A DNA stretch of 64,000 nucleotides from Candidatus Brevundimonas phytovorans (GCA_029203145.1 CP119309.1:1699001-1763000); one strand, 5' to 3'. Numbered from the stretch's first letter, positions 8,836-17,466 are shown. Notes: a model not told the origin generated them from the letters alone. A program made the numbers and translations.

Positions 8836-9074
8836 TCAGTTACCGCGCGGCGGCGCGGTCGCCGCCTCTTGCCCGGGCCGGTCGACCTGTTGCGCCGGGG
8901 TGTCAGCAATCCCGGTCGTACTCGTGGTCGCTGGACTGGCGGCGGACACGCTTGAAGTGGCGTCCGCCTCGGTGGAGGCGGCTTCGGGGGCGGCGCGTTC
9001 AGCCTCCCTGCTCCCGCATGCGGTAAGCGTCAGAAAGGTCGCGGCGCGATCGCCAAGGCAATGTGTTTTCTCAC
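8836..9074 (-). pseudogene. Frameshifted small lipoprotein gene
   Basis: A GTG at 9074 with GAAGGAG 7 bases upstream starts MRKHIALAIA, a proper signal-peptide beginning, but this frame stops after a few codons. The next frame over reads AATFLTLTACGSREAERAAPEAAS and continues to a stop at 8836. Joined by a one-base shift near 9036-9050 (GCGCCGCG run), the two make a lipoprotein with lipobox LTAC and a Thr/Ala/Glu-rich mature part of about 55 residues. It is either a decayed gene or a sequencing error in the GC-rich run. Confidence 0.6.
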
Positions 9075-9226
9075 GGAGAGCTCCTTCGCCCGAACCAACG
9101 ACGGTTGAGCTGAGGCGTTGCAAGACAGGTACGAAAGAGCTTTATCCAGCAAGAGACATTGGCCGTCCGACCCTCGTGAAGGAACGTCGTCTCCCGACGG
9201 AAGTTAAGCTGACGGAGGGTATCAGC

Positions 9227-9532
9227 ATGATCATCATCGCCTTGTCCGTCGCACTTTTGCTGAATGTTTCGCCGAATGCAGATACGGCCGCCAAACTCGT
9301 CAGCCGCGAGAGCGCAGCACAGGACATCCAGGCTGCATCTCTTGTCAGCGTAGCCGTCACGCTGGAGTGCACGGCCCGTGCAAGCGGTAAGGTGGTGAAC
9401 TGTCGCGTACTCGGTGAGACGCATCCGGGTCTCGGTTTTGGCGAAGCGGCCCTGGCCTTGATGCAGGATGCTACCGTCGAGCCCGGTGCAGAGGACTTCC
9501 AGTTTGCCCGCACAATCCAGTTCACGCCCTGA
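9227..9532 (+). CDS. Small TonB-C-domain-like exported protein
   Basis: Protein of 101 residues. ATG 9227 has GGAGG 8 bases upstream. A short hydrophobic start (MIIIALSVALLLNVSP) acts as signal or anchor, then VSVAVTLECTARASGKVVNCRVLGETHPGLGFGEAALALMQDATVEPG matches the TonB C-terminal fold (a V..GKV..C.V....P.LG..A...M pattern). In Caulobacterales such stand-alone domains are common; a role in TonB-type energy coupling is not shown here because no partner ExbB/ExbD or receptor lies nearby. Confidence 0.7.
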   Translation: MIIIALSVALLLNVSPNADTAAKLVSRESAAQDIQAASLVSVAVTLECTARASGKVVNCRVLGETHPGLGFGEAALALMQDATVEPGAEDFQFARTIQFTP

Positions 9533-9826
9533 GCGCCAGCCCAAAACCGCCATAGGCGAGAGCCGCGGCGCCGCGACATCCGGATTCATGTCCTTTCGAA
9601 CCGAAGCGGCGGCCTCCCACGGCCTGCGTCTCCGCACCAGGATTTGACCTGCAGACAGCGCAGCGGGTCGCCCGGCAGCCCGCCGCCGGAGCCCGGTTTC
9701 CCTTGCGGGACAGCGACGCGGCTCCGATTTTGTCGCTGCCGGATCATGATCCACTTTTCACATCGAGCCCAACGCAATGGCGCCCTTTGCGGTCTCAGGC
9801 GTTGACCAGCTTCACCGGAGGCGACC

Positions 9827-11887
9827 TTGATCGACAGACCTGGCGACAGACCCGATGTTCAGACCCTGCGTTCGGCTGCGACCTCCATTTGGCGTGCCGT
9901 AAAGGCCAGGGCTGCCAGCCTCAAAACCCATGTCGTCACCCAGGACCCTGTGTGGCTGGCCGTTCGGCGGCCGGGAAAGCCGGAGATCATCGCGGCCTCG
10001 ATCACTCTTGGATTGATCGCGGGCTTCCTGGTGTTTCTGATGCTGTTCGACTGGAACTGGCTGCGCGGGCCGATCAGTCGGGCGGCCTCCGCCTCAACAG
10101 GTCGCGAGGTCTTGCTGAACGGCGACCTCGATGTCAGGCTGTTCAGCTGGACCCCCTCGGCCACAGTGCGCCGCCTCAGCATCGGCGGCCCCGCCTGGGC
10201 GAACGATCGCAACACGGCCGACGTCGAACAACTGGACGTCTCCGTCCGACTGCGGCGGCTTTTCCTGGGTCAGGTGGAGGTGTCCTCCCTGGTGATGACC
10301 CGTCCGGCGGTTCATCTGATCGTGGACGGGAAAGGCCGCCGAAGCTGGGATCTCCACCCTGATCGACCGGACGACGGCCGCGGGGCGAAACTGCCGGTCA
10401 TCCAGCGCCTGGTCATCAATGACGGCCGCCTGACGCTGGACGAACAGCGACGGGGCATGAAGCTCGACGCCATGATCACAGCGCGCGAGGCGCGCTCCCC
10501 CGCGGACGGCGAAAGCGGCTTTCTGTTTGACGGCAAGGGGACGATGAACGGCGCGCCGCTCACCCTCCGCGTCACAGGCGGCCCCTTCATCAATATCCGC
10601 CGCGACCGACCCTACGCCTTCACCGCCGATCTGGCGGGCGCCGGGTCGAGGCTGAGGGCCGAGGGCGCCGTCACCCGACCGTTCGATCTCGGGCGTTTCA
10701 ATGCCGTGCTAGAGCTTGAGGGCCAGGACCTGGCCGACATCTATCTCCTGACCGGGATCACCACGCCCAACACGCCGCCCTACAGGTTGAGGGGCGATCT
10801 GAGCCGGGACGGCGCCCTGTTCCGCTTCGACGATTTCAACGGGCGGGTCGGATCTTCCGACCTGTCCGGAAGCCTCGAGGTGAACAAGGTCGGCGAGCGC
10901 CGCCGCGTCGACGCGAAACTGACCTCCCGCACTCTGGACATCGACGACCTCGCCGCCGTCCTGGGCGCTCGGCCGCGGGTCACCAGCGAGGGGACGGTGG
11001 CGACCTCGGGCGCGCCCGGCAAGCTCCTGCCGGATGCGCCGCTGCAGACTGAACGGCTCCGGGCGATGGACGGAACTCTGTCCTATCGCGCCGGTACGGT
11101 CCGGGCCAACGCCTTCGATATCCGCCAGGTCAGCCTCGGGGCCGACCTGAAGGACGGGATCCTGAAGCTCGACCCGGTCGCCTTCACCTTCAATCGCGGA
11201 GAGCTCAACGGTACGGCCCGCATCGACGCCCGCAAGTCCATTCCCTACAGCGTCGTCGACTTCCGCCTAAGCGGCTATCCCCTGGAGTCGATCATCCCAG
11301 CGCGCGGGGGAGCCCCGACAGTGACGGGACGCGCTCTGGGGCGGGCCAGGCTGGAGGGGCCAGGCGCATCCATTCACGACCTGGCGGCCAACTCCAAGGG
11401 ATCCATCAGCCTGGTGGCGCCCCAGGGTCAGATGCGATCGGCCTTCGCCGAACTGCTGGGCATCAATGTCGGCGCCGGGCTCGGCAAGCTGCTCTCCGGG
11501 GATCAGTCCACGTCCGGCATTCGCTGCGCGGTTGCGGATTTCAAGGTGGCCGGCGGCGTCGCAACCTCTCGCACCCTTGTGATCGACACGGACGTGGTCC
11601 TGGCCCAGGGTTCGGGAACCATCGACCTCGGCGCCGAGACCATGAACCTCCGGATCGACGGCGAAACCAAGAAGCCGCGCCTCCTGCGCGTCTGGGCGCC
11701 GATCACGATCAAAGGCCCCCTCATCTCCCCGCGCCTCGGCGTGGACGCCTCGGCGGTGGCGACGCAGGGCGGTCTGGTCGGCGCCCTGGCCACCCTCGTC
11801 AGTCCGGTCGCGGCCCTCCTGGGCTTCATCGATCCCGGCCTGGCCGAGGATGCAGACTGCGGCTCCCTGATCGCTTCCGCTCGCTGA
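9827..11887 (+). CDS. AsmA family protein
   Basis: Protein of 686 residues. The start is a TTG with GGAGG five bases upstream. After a cytosolic tail there is one transmembrane helix at about 53-74 (PEIIAASITLGLIAGFLVFLML), then a long periplasmic beta-rich AsmA region (SASTGREVLLNGDLDVRLFSWTPSATVRRLSIGGPAW near the start, GSGTIDLGAETMNLRIDGETKKPRLLRVWAPITIKGPLISPRLGVD near the end). AsmA-family proteins belong to the bridge-like lipid transport group acting between inner and outer membranes. It is alone in transcription, with a 294-base empty stretch in front. Confidence 0.92.
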   Translation: MIDRPGDRPDVQTLRSAATSIWRAVKARAASLKTHVVTQDPVWLAVRRPGKPEIIAASITLGLIAGFLVFLMLFDWNWLRGPISRAASASTGREVLLNGDLDVRLFSWTPSATVRRLSIGGPAWANDRNTADVEQLDVSVRLRRLFLGQVEVSSLVMTRPAVHLIVDGKGRRSWDLHPDRPDDGRGAKLPVIQRLVINDGRLTLDEQRRGMKLDAMITAREARSPADGESGFLFDGKGTMNGAPLTLRVTGGPFINIRRDRPYAFTADLAGAGSRLRAEGAVTRPFDLGRFNAVLELEGQDLADIYLLTGITTPNTPPYRLRGDLSRDGALFRFDDFNGRVGSSDLSGSLEVNKVGERRRVDAKLTSRTLDIDDLAAVLGARPRVTSEGTVATSGAPGKLLPDAPLQTERLRAMDGTLSYRAGTVRANAFDIRQVSLGADLKDGILKLDPVAFTFNRGELNGTARIDARKSIPYSVVDFRLSGYPLESIIPARGGAPTVTGRALGRARLEGPGASIHDLAANSKGSISLVAPQGQMRSAFAELLGINVGAGLGKLLSGDQSTSGIRCAVADFKVAGGVATSRTLVIDTDVVLAQGSGTIDLGAETMNLRIDGETKKPRLLRVWAPITIKGPLISPRLGVDASAVATQGGLVGALATLVSPVAALLGFIDPGLAEDADCGSLIASAR

Positions 11888-12003
11888 GCTCTCTGCGGCC
11901 GCACTCCGTATGACGGCTTTCGTCGCCCCGGTCCTGGAAGGGCCGGGATGGAACGCCGACCCTTGTCATCTGTTCGGATGGGGCGCCTCCTCGAAGCGAA
12001 ACC

Positions 12004-12951
12004 ATGGCCGCAGACACAGAACCGACCTTTGAACCCGATGTCGTCGTCATCGGCGCCGGGCCCGCGGGCCTCACCGCAGCCCTCTATCTGGCGCGATATC
12101 GCCGGAACGTCCTCGTGCTGCACGACGGCAAGAGCCGGGCCCTGCGCATTCCCCTCACGCACAATGCTCCGGGATTTCCTGAGGGCGTTGGGGGACCGGA
12201 TCTGATCGCACGCATGACCCGCCACGCGGTTCAATACGGCGCGACCATCCAGGAGGCCGAGGTGGCGGCTGTCGAGGCCGTAGCCGGCGGATTCAGCCTT
12301 CATCTCGCAGACGGTTCCACGCGCGTGAGCCGCGCCGTCGTCCTGGCGACCGGCGTGGATCTCAACCAAGTCGATCTGCCCGAAGCCGTCCATGAGGCTG
12401 CGATCCGAGCGGGCGTGCTGCGCTACTGCCCGGTCTGCGACGGATATGAGCATATCGGCAAACGGATAGGGGTGATCGGCTGCGACACCAACGGCGCGGC
12501 TGAAGCCCTCTTCCTGCGGGCGTATTCCCAGAACGTCACCCTCATGCCGCTCAACCGCCCTGAACTCTCTTGCGCCGAGGCCCGGACCCTGGCCGATGCG
12601 GGGATCCGGCTGGAAACCGGCGCCCTGCTCGCGCTTGAACCCGGCGTCGACGACATCACCGTCCGTCTCGACACAGGCGCTTCGCTGGCGTTCGACGTCA
12701 TCTACCCAGCCCTGGGGTGTCGACCGCGCTCAATCCTGGCGGAGCAGCTCGGACTCGACCTCACCGAGTCCGGTTGCGTGACGTCCGGCTCCGTCTTCGA
12801 GAGCCGGGTGGAAGGCGTCTTCGCCGCAGGAGACCTTGTGGAAGGCCTGGATCAGATCAGCGTAGCCATGGGCCACGGCGCCGTGGCGGCCACCAGGGCC
12901 CACAACTGGTTGCGCGAAAAGGAGCTGGCCACGCTCCAGAGCCGGACCTAG
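12004..12951 (+). CDS. Thioredoxin-reductase-like FAD/NAD(P) oxidoreductase
   Basis: Flavoprotein of 315 residues. FAD-binding GAGPAG at 17-22, redox-active disulphide CPVC at 142-145 (the TrxR CxxC place), a second nucleotide site around IGVIGCDTNGAAEA, and FAD-closing GVFAAGDLVEGLDQISVAMGHGAVAATRAHN. The NAD(P) motif GCDTNGAAE differs from the usual GGGDSAVE, so cofactor preference may be unusual. It could reduce thioredoxin or a related partner; no thioredoxin gene is beside it. The SemiSWEET gene follows by 64 bases and may be co-transcribed. Confidence 0.88.
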   Translation: MAADTEPTFEPDVVVIGAGPAGLTAALYLARYRRNVLVLHDGKSRALRIPLTHNAPGFPEGVGGPDLIARMTRHAVQYGATIQEAEVAAVEAVAGGFSLHLADGSTRVSRAVVLATGVDLNQVDLPEAVHEAAIRAGVLRYCPVCDGYEHIGKRIGVIGCDTNGAAEALFLRAYSQNVTLMPLNRPELSCAEARTLADAGIRLETGALLALEPGVDDITVRLDTGASLAFDVIYPALGCRPRSILAEQLGLDLTESGCVTSGSVFESRVEGVFAAGDLVEGLDQISVAMGHGAVAATRAHNWLREKELATLQSRT

Positions 12952-13015
12952 CGGCCATGGTGCCGCGCAAACGTCCGCCCCCGGAACAGCAGATGACGCC
13001 TGACGTTGCGGCACT

Positions 13016-13303
13016 ATGAGTGAAATCGTCGCCAATATCGTCGGCTCGGCCGCCGCCGTCTGCTCCATCACCAGCTTTGCGCCCCAAGGCGTCAAAATCT
13101 GGAAAGAGAGGGACGCCTCGGCGGTGAGCCTGAAGACCTATGGGCTGACCGTCACCTGCTTCATCCTCTGGGTGATCTACGGCGTCATGACCGAGGCCTG
13201 GCCTGTGACGATCGCAAACGCCTGCGCCCTGGCCATGGCGTCGGGCGTGCTGTTCATGAAGTGGCGCTTCAGGGACAATGGTCCCCGCGCGGCGAAATCT
13301 TAA
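13016..13303 (+). CDS. SemiSWEET sugar transporter
   Basis: Membrane protein of 95 residues with three helices, the size of bacterial SemiSWEETs, which dimerise into a sugar channel. The PQ-loop motif is FAPQGVKIWKERDASAVSLKTYGLTVTCFILWVIYG, with the conserved Pro-Gln and the S.SL.TY...G.W..YG pattern. Substrate is not predictable from the sequence. Confidence 0.92.
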   Translation: MSEIVANIVGSAAAVCSITSFAPQGVKIWKERDASAVSLKTYGLTVTCFILWVIYGVMTEAWPVTIANACALAMASGVLFMKWRFRDNGPRAAKS

Positions 13304-13646
13304 CGCCCCAGCCGACGTCCTCCTTCGCGACCGATCCGGATGAGACGCCTATGCGACATAAGGTCTCCATAGAGCGTCGCCGACGAAAAAATATTTAGGC
13401 CGCCTTGGAGCGCGAGGCCCTGACGGAAACGTTGAAGCGCGGACGGAAAACAACGCCGTCAAGCTACGGCCCGCGAGCCCGCCAGATCGGAATTCCATCG
13501 GCAAAGCCGCACATGCCGAACAGAAAAGAAGCCGACTGATCGACTTAGCCTTGCAGTTGCGATCCTGATCCGGGTCCGAAGGGCGAGGCCGGAACTCGCA
13601 TCGGCAAGGCAGATTTGCCCCCTGTCCCCTTTCGACAGGAGCCGTC
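13304..13646. other. Intergenic stretch without a gene
   Basis: I see no gene in these 343 bases. The end holds CTGTC-N7-GACAG (about 13622-13638) just before the hemerythrin start, and a weak TGATCCGGGTCCGAAG near 13566-13581 that partly resembles the operator described elsewhere. Confidence 0.4.
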
Positions 13647-15485
13647 ATGCAGACGCCGGAAAATAACGCCGCTTCTCCAGCCCCAAAACCGCCCACGGCC
13701 GCCGGCGCGGCTGATCCCTCCCTGACAGCGGGAAAGGCTGGTGCGGGCGCAAAAGCCTCTCCCGGCGACACCGGGACGGACGCCGGATCATCGGCCGCCG
13801 CGAGCCAGGGAAAACCCGGTCAACCGCGAAAGGCCGACAAGACCCCGGACATCGCGTCCGACCCGGGGGCCGACGCCATTGCCCTGCTCAAGGCCGACCA
13901 TCGCCGGGTGGAGGCCCTGTTCGGAGAGTTCGAGTCCGCCTCCGACCAGCGCAAGGCGGCGATCATTCGCGAGGCTTGCACCGAACTGACGCTCCATACC
14001 CTGCTCGAAGAAGAAATCTTCTACCCCGCCTGCCGCGCGGCGGACGGCGAAGAGACCGAGGACGCCCTCGACGAGGCCCAAGTCGAGCATGACTGCGCCA
14101 AGCTGCTGATCATCGAGCTGCTCGCCAGCGGCCAGGACGATCCGCTCCAGCCCGCCCGGTTCAAGGTCCTCGCCGAGCAGATCAAACACCATGTCGCCGA
14201 GGAGGAGGCGCCCCGGACGGGCGTGTTCGCCAAGGCGACGGCAGCCGGCGTCGACACCGCCGCGCTGGGCCGCCGACTTCAGGAACGGAAGCGACGGCTG
14301 TTGAAGGAGGCCGACCGGCTGCGCCCGTCGCACCTCGTGTCGTTTCATCAACTGCAAGGCGAAAATCGCCCAACCCAGGAGTATGGCATGCCCAGAAATC
14401 AAGGTCCGGAACGAGACGAACGCGGCCGTTTCGTCAGCGATGACGATGATGATCGCCGCGGCGGATCCTATTCGCGGTCTCGTGACGACGACCGCCGGGA
14501 CGACAATGATCGAGGCCGTGGTCGCGGCGGCTGGTTCGGAGACTCCGAGGGCCACTCCATGGCCGCGCGCAGCCGTGGCGAGGGTCGCAGCTTCCGAGAC
14601 GACGACGACGATGGCGACGGTCGGGGCTGGTACGGGGATTCCCGCGGTCATTCCCAGGCCGCTCGGCACGGCTGGGACGAGCGCCGGTCCATGCGCGGCG
14701 ATGACGACCGCGATCGGGACGATCGGGGCCGTTTCATGAGCGACGACGACCGCTCCGGCCGCGGCGGCGGCGGACGTGGGCGTAGTTCCTCGTCCGACCG
14801 GGATCGCGACGACCAGGGCCGCTTCATGAGCGACGACGACCGCTCCGGCCGCGGCGGCGACGGACGCGGGCGCAACTCCTCCTCCGATCGGGACCGGGAC
14901 GACCAGGGCCGCTTCATGAGCGACGACGACCGCTCCGGCCGCAGCGGCGGCGGACGCGGGCGCAACTCCTCCTCCGACCGGGACCGTGACGACCAGGGCC
15001 GCTTCATGAGCGACGACGGCCGCTCCGGCCGCGGCGGCGGCGGACGCGGCCGCAACTCCTCCTCCGACCGGGACCGTGACGATCAGGGCCGCTTCATGAG
15101 CGACGACGACCGCTCCGGCCGTGGCGGCGGCGGACGCGGCCGCAACTCCTCCTCCGACCGGGACCGTGACGACCAGGGCCGCTTCATGAGCGACGACGAC
15201 CGCTCCGGCCGCGGCGACGGGCGCGGGCGCAGTTCGTCTTCGGACCGCGACCGCGATGAGCGGTCCTACCGCGGACGCGACGACGATGATGGCGACGGCC
15301 GCGGCTGGTACGGAGACTCTCGCGGTCATGCCGAAGCGGCGCGTCGCGGCTGGGAGAGCAGAGGTCGTTCAGATCGCGACGACGACGATCGCTCGGGACG
15401 TTCCGATCGCGGGCATGGCGGCTGGTTCGGAGATTCCCGCGGCCACTCCGAGGCTTCCCGTCGAGGCTGGGAAAACCGCCGCTGA
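13647..15485 (+). CDS. Hemerythrin-domain protein with disordered repeat tail (possible gene fusion)
   Basis: Protein of 612 residues in three parts. Residues 1-70 are Ala/Pro/Gly rich. Residues about 75-225 are a hemerythrin HHE domain (KADHRRVEALFGEFE, LHTLLEEEIFYPACR, QVEHDCAKLLIIELL, KHHVAEEEAP), with His and Glu ligands of a di-iron site. From about residue 248 (MPRNQGPERDERGRFVSDDDDD) the rest is Asp/Arg/Gly/Ser-rich and disordered, with GWFGDSEGHS / GWYGDSRGHSQAARHGW motifs at both ends and a 30-residue tandem repeat in the middle. An AGGAG six bases before the internal ATG (14388) suggests that the tail was, or still is, a separately translated gene. Upstream of 13647 is AGGAG. Such GWFGD..GHS..A..GW motifs recur in alphaproteobacterial stress proteins. 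Confidence 0.85.
   Translation: MQTPENNAASPAPKPPTAAGAADPSLTAGKAGAGAKASPGDTGTDAGSSAAASQGKPGQPRKADKTPDIASDPGADAIALLKADHRRVEALFGEFESASDQRKAAIIREACTELTLHTLLEEEIFYPACRAADGEETEDALDEAQVEHDCAKLLIIELLASGQDDPLQPARFKVLAEQIKHHVAEEEAPRTGVFAKATAAGVDTAALGRRLQERKRRLLKEADRLRPSHLVSFHQLQGENRPTQEYGMPRNQGPERDERGRFVSDDDDDRRGGSYSRSRDDDRRDDNDRGRGRGGWFGDSEGHSMAARSRGEGRSFRDDDDDGDGRGWYGDSRGHSQAARHGWDERRSMRGDDDRDRDDRGRFMSDDDRSGRGGGGRGRSSSSDRDRDDQGRFMSDDDRSGRGGDGRGRNSSSDRDRDDQGRFMSDDDRSGRSGGGRGRNSSSDRDRDDQGRFMSDDGRSGRGGGGRGRNSSSDRDRDDQGRFMSDDDRSGRGGGGRGRNSSSDRDRDDQGRFMSDDDRSGRGDGRGRSSSSDRDRDERSYRGRDDDDGDGRGWYGDSRGHAEAARRGWESRGRSDRDDDDRSGRSDRGHGGWFGDSRGHSEASRRGWENRR
14730..15263 (+). repeat. Six tandem 90-bp coding repeats
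   Basis: Direct repeats with exact 90-base period; the landmark GYTTCATGAG recurs at 14731, 14821, 14911, 15001, 15091 and 15181. Each unit codes 30 residues of the pattern RFMSDDDRSGRGGGGRGR plus N/S-SSS-DRDRDDQG. Copies differ by a few silent and missense changes; the last is two codons short. Confidence 0.95.
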
Positions 15486-15486
15486 C

Positions 15487-15530
15487 AAGCAGGGATGCGT
15501 CCGGCCTTCGGTCCGGACGCATCCCTGCTT
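15487..15530 (+). terminator. Very strong hairpin terminator
   Basis: Perfect 18-bp stem, left arm 15487-15504 and right arm 15513-15530, loop of 8 bases, starting two bases after the stop codon of the hemerythrin fusion gene. No long T-run follows, so termination may be weak in intrinsic terms, but the structure would also protect the mRNA end. Confidence 0.75.
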
Positions 15531-15557
15531 CACCGCCGTCATCAGGGGAGAACCATC

Positions 15558-15749
15558 ATGGCCGACAAGACCTTCCTCATCGACTACGAATGGCTGGGCA
15601 AAACCCTCTCCTGCCGATTGACTGCAGGCGAATGGGATCAGGCCGAAGAGAGGCTGGACGCCCTGAGAAGCTCGGGCAGGATTGTGGGCGAACTTCTGAT
15701 GGAGGGCGATGCGGCGCCCATGATGACGAACCGGATCGGATCCTGCTGA
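15558..15749 (+). CDS. 63-residue hypothetical protein
   Basis: Starts MADKTFLIDYEWLGKTLSCRLTAGEWDQAEERLDAL, with GGGGAG 7 bases before the ATG. Mixed alpha/beta, cytosolic, no motif I recognise. It follows the strong hairpin after the hemerythrin fusion gene, so it may be expressed by read-through or from its own promoter. Confidence 0.65.
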   Translation: MADKTFLIDYEWLGKTLSCRLTAGEWDQAEERLDALRSSGRIVGELLMEGDAAPMMTNRIGSC

Positions 15750-15931
15750 AAACACGGCCCCGCTCCTCCTCGACATCCAGCCGTGTCGTCAGGATCACGC
15801 CACAGGTCAGGTCCTCGGACAATCTTGCGCCCCCGCCGTCTTACAGAGCAGCTTCCGGGAAGACCGAGGGAACGCCCGAATTTGAGAAGACGGGCGACTT
15901 CGAAAAGCCGGCCGCCGCAGGCGCGCCGTCG

Positions 15932-16189
15932 TCACGTCCGTGAAGCCGCCGCTCCTCGACCGGGATTGCTGGAATCCCCGGCGGAGGCGCTGCCGGAGCG
16001 CGCGCTCCGTTCAGCGGCGGCCAGACACCGACGGCGAAGCTGCGTCCAGGTCGCACGACCTTCGAGGGTGAAGACATCCGACTGGGTATAACCTTCGGAG
16101 ATCATGGCCTTTCGTATTGCGCTGGGGATTGCGAAGCGACCCGAATCCGCCAGTTCGAAGGCCCTCTCTATAGCCGATTTCCTCAACAT
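15932..16189 (-). CDS. 85-residue hypothetical protein
   Basis: Reads MLRKSAIERAFELADSGRFAIPSAIRKAMISEGYTQSDVFTLEGRATWTQLRRRCLAAA and then a low-complexity tail. The core (I..AFELA.SG....I..I...L..EGY....V..L.GR....QL..RC) is a pattern I have seen in small proteins of Caulobacterales and Sphingomonads of unknown function. ATG 16189 has GGAGAG upstream. A 27-codon reading frame (16183-16266) ends across this start codon, which suggests coupled translation. Confidence 0.6.
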   Translation of the reverse strand: MLRKSAIERAFELADSGRFAIPSAIRKAMISEGYTQSDVFTLEGRATWTQLRRRCLAAAERSARSGSASAGDSSNPGRGAAASRT

Positions 16190-16266
16190 CCCCGCTCTCC
16201 CGCGTTCGCCCGCAAAATGCGGCCCGGGACGCGCCGAAGAGGGGCTGACACGTCGCCGAGCCGCAT
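16183..16266 (-). CDS. Possible 27-codon leader reading frame
   Basis: ATG at 16266 with GGGAGG nine bases upstream, ending at a TGA that overlaps the ATG of the next gene (ATGTTGA). It lies 62 bases from the palindrome at 16329, the same distance as true starts in other copies, so it may be the first translated frame of the transcript. Confidence 0.4.
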   Translation of the reverse strand: MRLGDVSAPLRRVPGRILRANAGERGC

Positions 16267-16328
16267 TACAATTCACCTCCCGAAGTGATTGCCGACTGTA
16301 AATGTCCTCTTCCGCTGACGGTTCTGGG

Positions 16329-16344
16329 TGTCCGGTACCGGACA
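16329..16344. promoter_or_regulatory. Palindromic operator (perfect copy)
   Basis: TGTCCGGTACCGGACA, perfect palindrome that extends to 18 bp with flanking G and C. Upstream of the leftward 15932-16266 unit (62 bases to its leader) and, at longer distance, of the rightward Crp/Fnr gene. Confidence 0.75.
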
Positions 16345-16694
16345 CTTCGACGCGGCTTATCCTCGCCTTGCCTGCTTAAGCCCGAACTTGGCCGGGCGCC
16401 CTTGATCCTTGCCCGCTCCGGCGTGCAATCGAGCCGCGAGGAGGCGGCGCCGTCGCGCTCCGGCGGGACCCTTCTTGGCTTCGAACCGGACGGTCTGGTT
16501 TTCACCTGAGCCTGCCTCTGGCGAAAGATCGGCTTTCCGGCGATTTGCCGCCCCCGCTATCCGACGCCAGGCGTTTTATATCATAGGTTAGTGCGGCCGT
16601 TTCTCCCGCAGATCATGGTGACTCAATGTCGAGAAGAGCCCGCAGGCCTCGACAGCCGTGGGCGCACGTTCCCGCTGCATGGCGGAGTGATCGT
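16345..16694. other. Intergenic stretch before the Crp/Fnr gene
   Basis: About 350 bases without a convincing gene. It contains an AT-rich spot (GTTTTATATCATAGGTTAG, about 16572-16590) that could be the promoter of the Crp/Fnr gene. Confidence 0.4.
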
Positions 16695-17453
16695 TTGCCT
16701 CATCAGAACCGCGCCGGGCTTCAGGTTTTTCTGAACCGTCTCAACCTTCGCTCCCAGCTCACGCCCGTCGAACAGCAGGCCGTACTGGACCTGCCCGCCT
16801 TTCCATCCGAGCTGGAGGCGAACATCGACCATGTCGCCCTGGGCGAGATGACGGAATTCGCCAGCCTGGTCGTCACGGGGGCGCTGGGACGTTTCGGCCA
16901 GAACGCCCGCGGAGACCGGCAGATCACCGCGCTTCACGTTCCCGGCGACATGGCCAATCTGCAGTCCGTGGTGGAGCCCCGCGCGACCTCCGCCCTGCAG
17001 GCCCTTTGCCGGACGAAGGTCCTCAAAATCCCTCACCAGGCCCTGCGATCGGCGGCCGCCCGGCACCCCGCCCTGGCCGAGGCGTTCTGGCGGGACTGCA
17101 TGGTCGACGCAGCCATCCTGTCGCAGTGGGTCGTGAACATAGGTCGGCGGGACGCCGTTGGGCGTATCGCCCATCTCATCTGCGAGATCGCGACGCGCCA
17201 GGGCGTCCGCGAAAACGGCACGGACTCTTTCGAATTTCCCCTGACCCAGAACCAGATCGCCGACGCGACGGGGATGACCTCCGTTCACGTCAACCGGACT
17301 CTGAAGGCCCTCCGATCCGTGGCGACACTGGCGAGCCGGTCCGCTCAGGTCCTGGACTGGGAACAGCTGGTCGGTCTGGCCGATTTCGAGCCGGCCTATC
17401 TGCAGCGGGGCGTCGCTCCAGGCCACAGACTGAGGATCGCCCAGACCGACTGA
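16695..17453 (+). CDS. Crp/Fnr family regulator
   Basis: Protein of 252 residues: N-terminal cyclic-nucleotide-binding beta-roll (LVVTGALGRFGQNARGDRQITALHVPGDMANLQSVV), dimerisation helix (ILSQWVVNIGRRDAVGRIAHLICEIATR) and a Crp-type winged helix (FPLTQNQIADATGMTSVHVNRTLKALRS). No N-terminal cysteine cluster, so it should not bind an Fnr-type iron-sulphur centre. I place the start at TTG 16695 (GGAG at 7 bases) since the residues before it are Arg/Trp/Pro rich and unlike the family; an ATG at 16626 is the alternative. It converges with another Crp/Fnr gene 13 bases away. Confidence 0.88.
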   Translation: MPHQNRAGLQVFLNRLNLRSQLTPVEQQAVLDLPAFPSELEANIDHVALGEMTEFASLVVTGALGRFGQNARGDRQITALHVPGDMANLQSVVEPRATSALQALCRTKVLKIPHQALRSAAARHPALAEAFWRDCMVDAAILSQWVVNIGRRDAVGRIAHLICEIATRQGVRENGTDSFEFPLTQNQIADATGMTSVHVNRTLKALRSVATLASRSAQVLDWEQLVGLADFEPAYLQRGVAPGHRLRIAQTD

Positions 17454-17466
17454 TCCGCCGCGCTTC

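Noticed and set aside
14730..15263. Regular repeats as a possible CRISPR array
   Set aside because: The 90-base units are contiguous, without unique spacers, and are in frame within a coding sequence.
13788..15329. A 513-codon Val/Ala-rich frame on the - strand
   Set aside because: Mirror of the Asp/Arg repeats of the hemerythrin fusion; no start site and no plausible fold.
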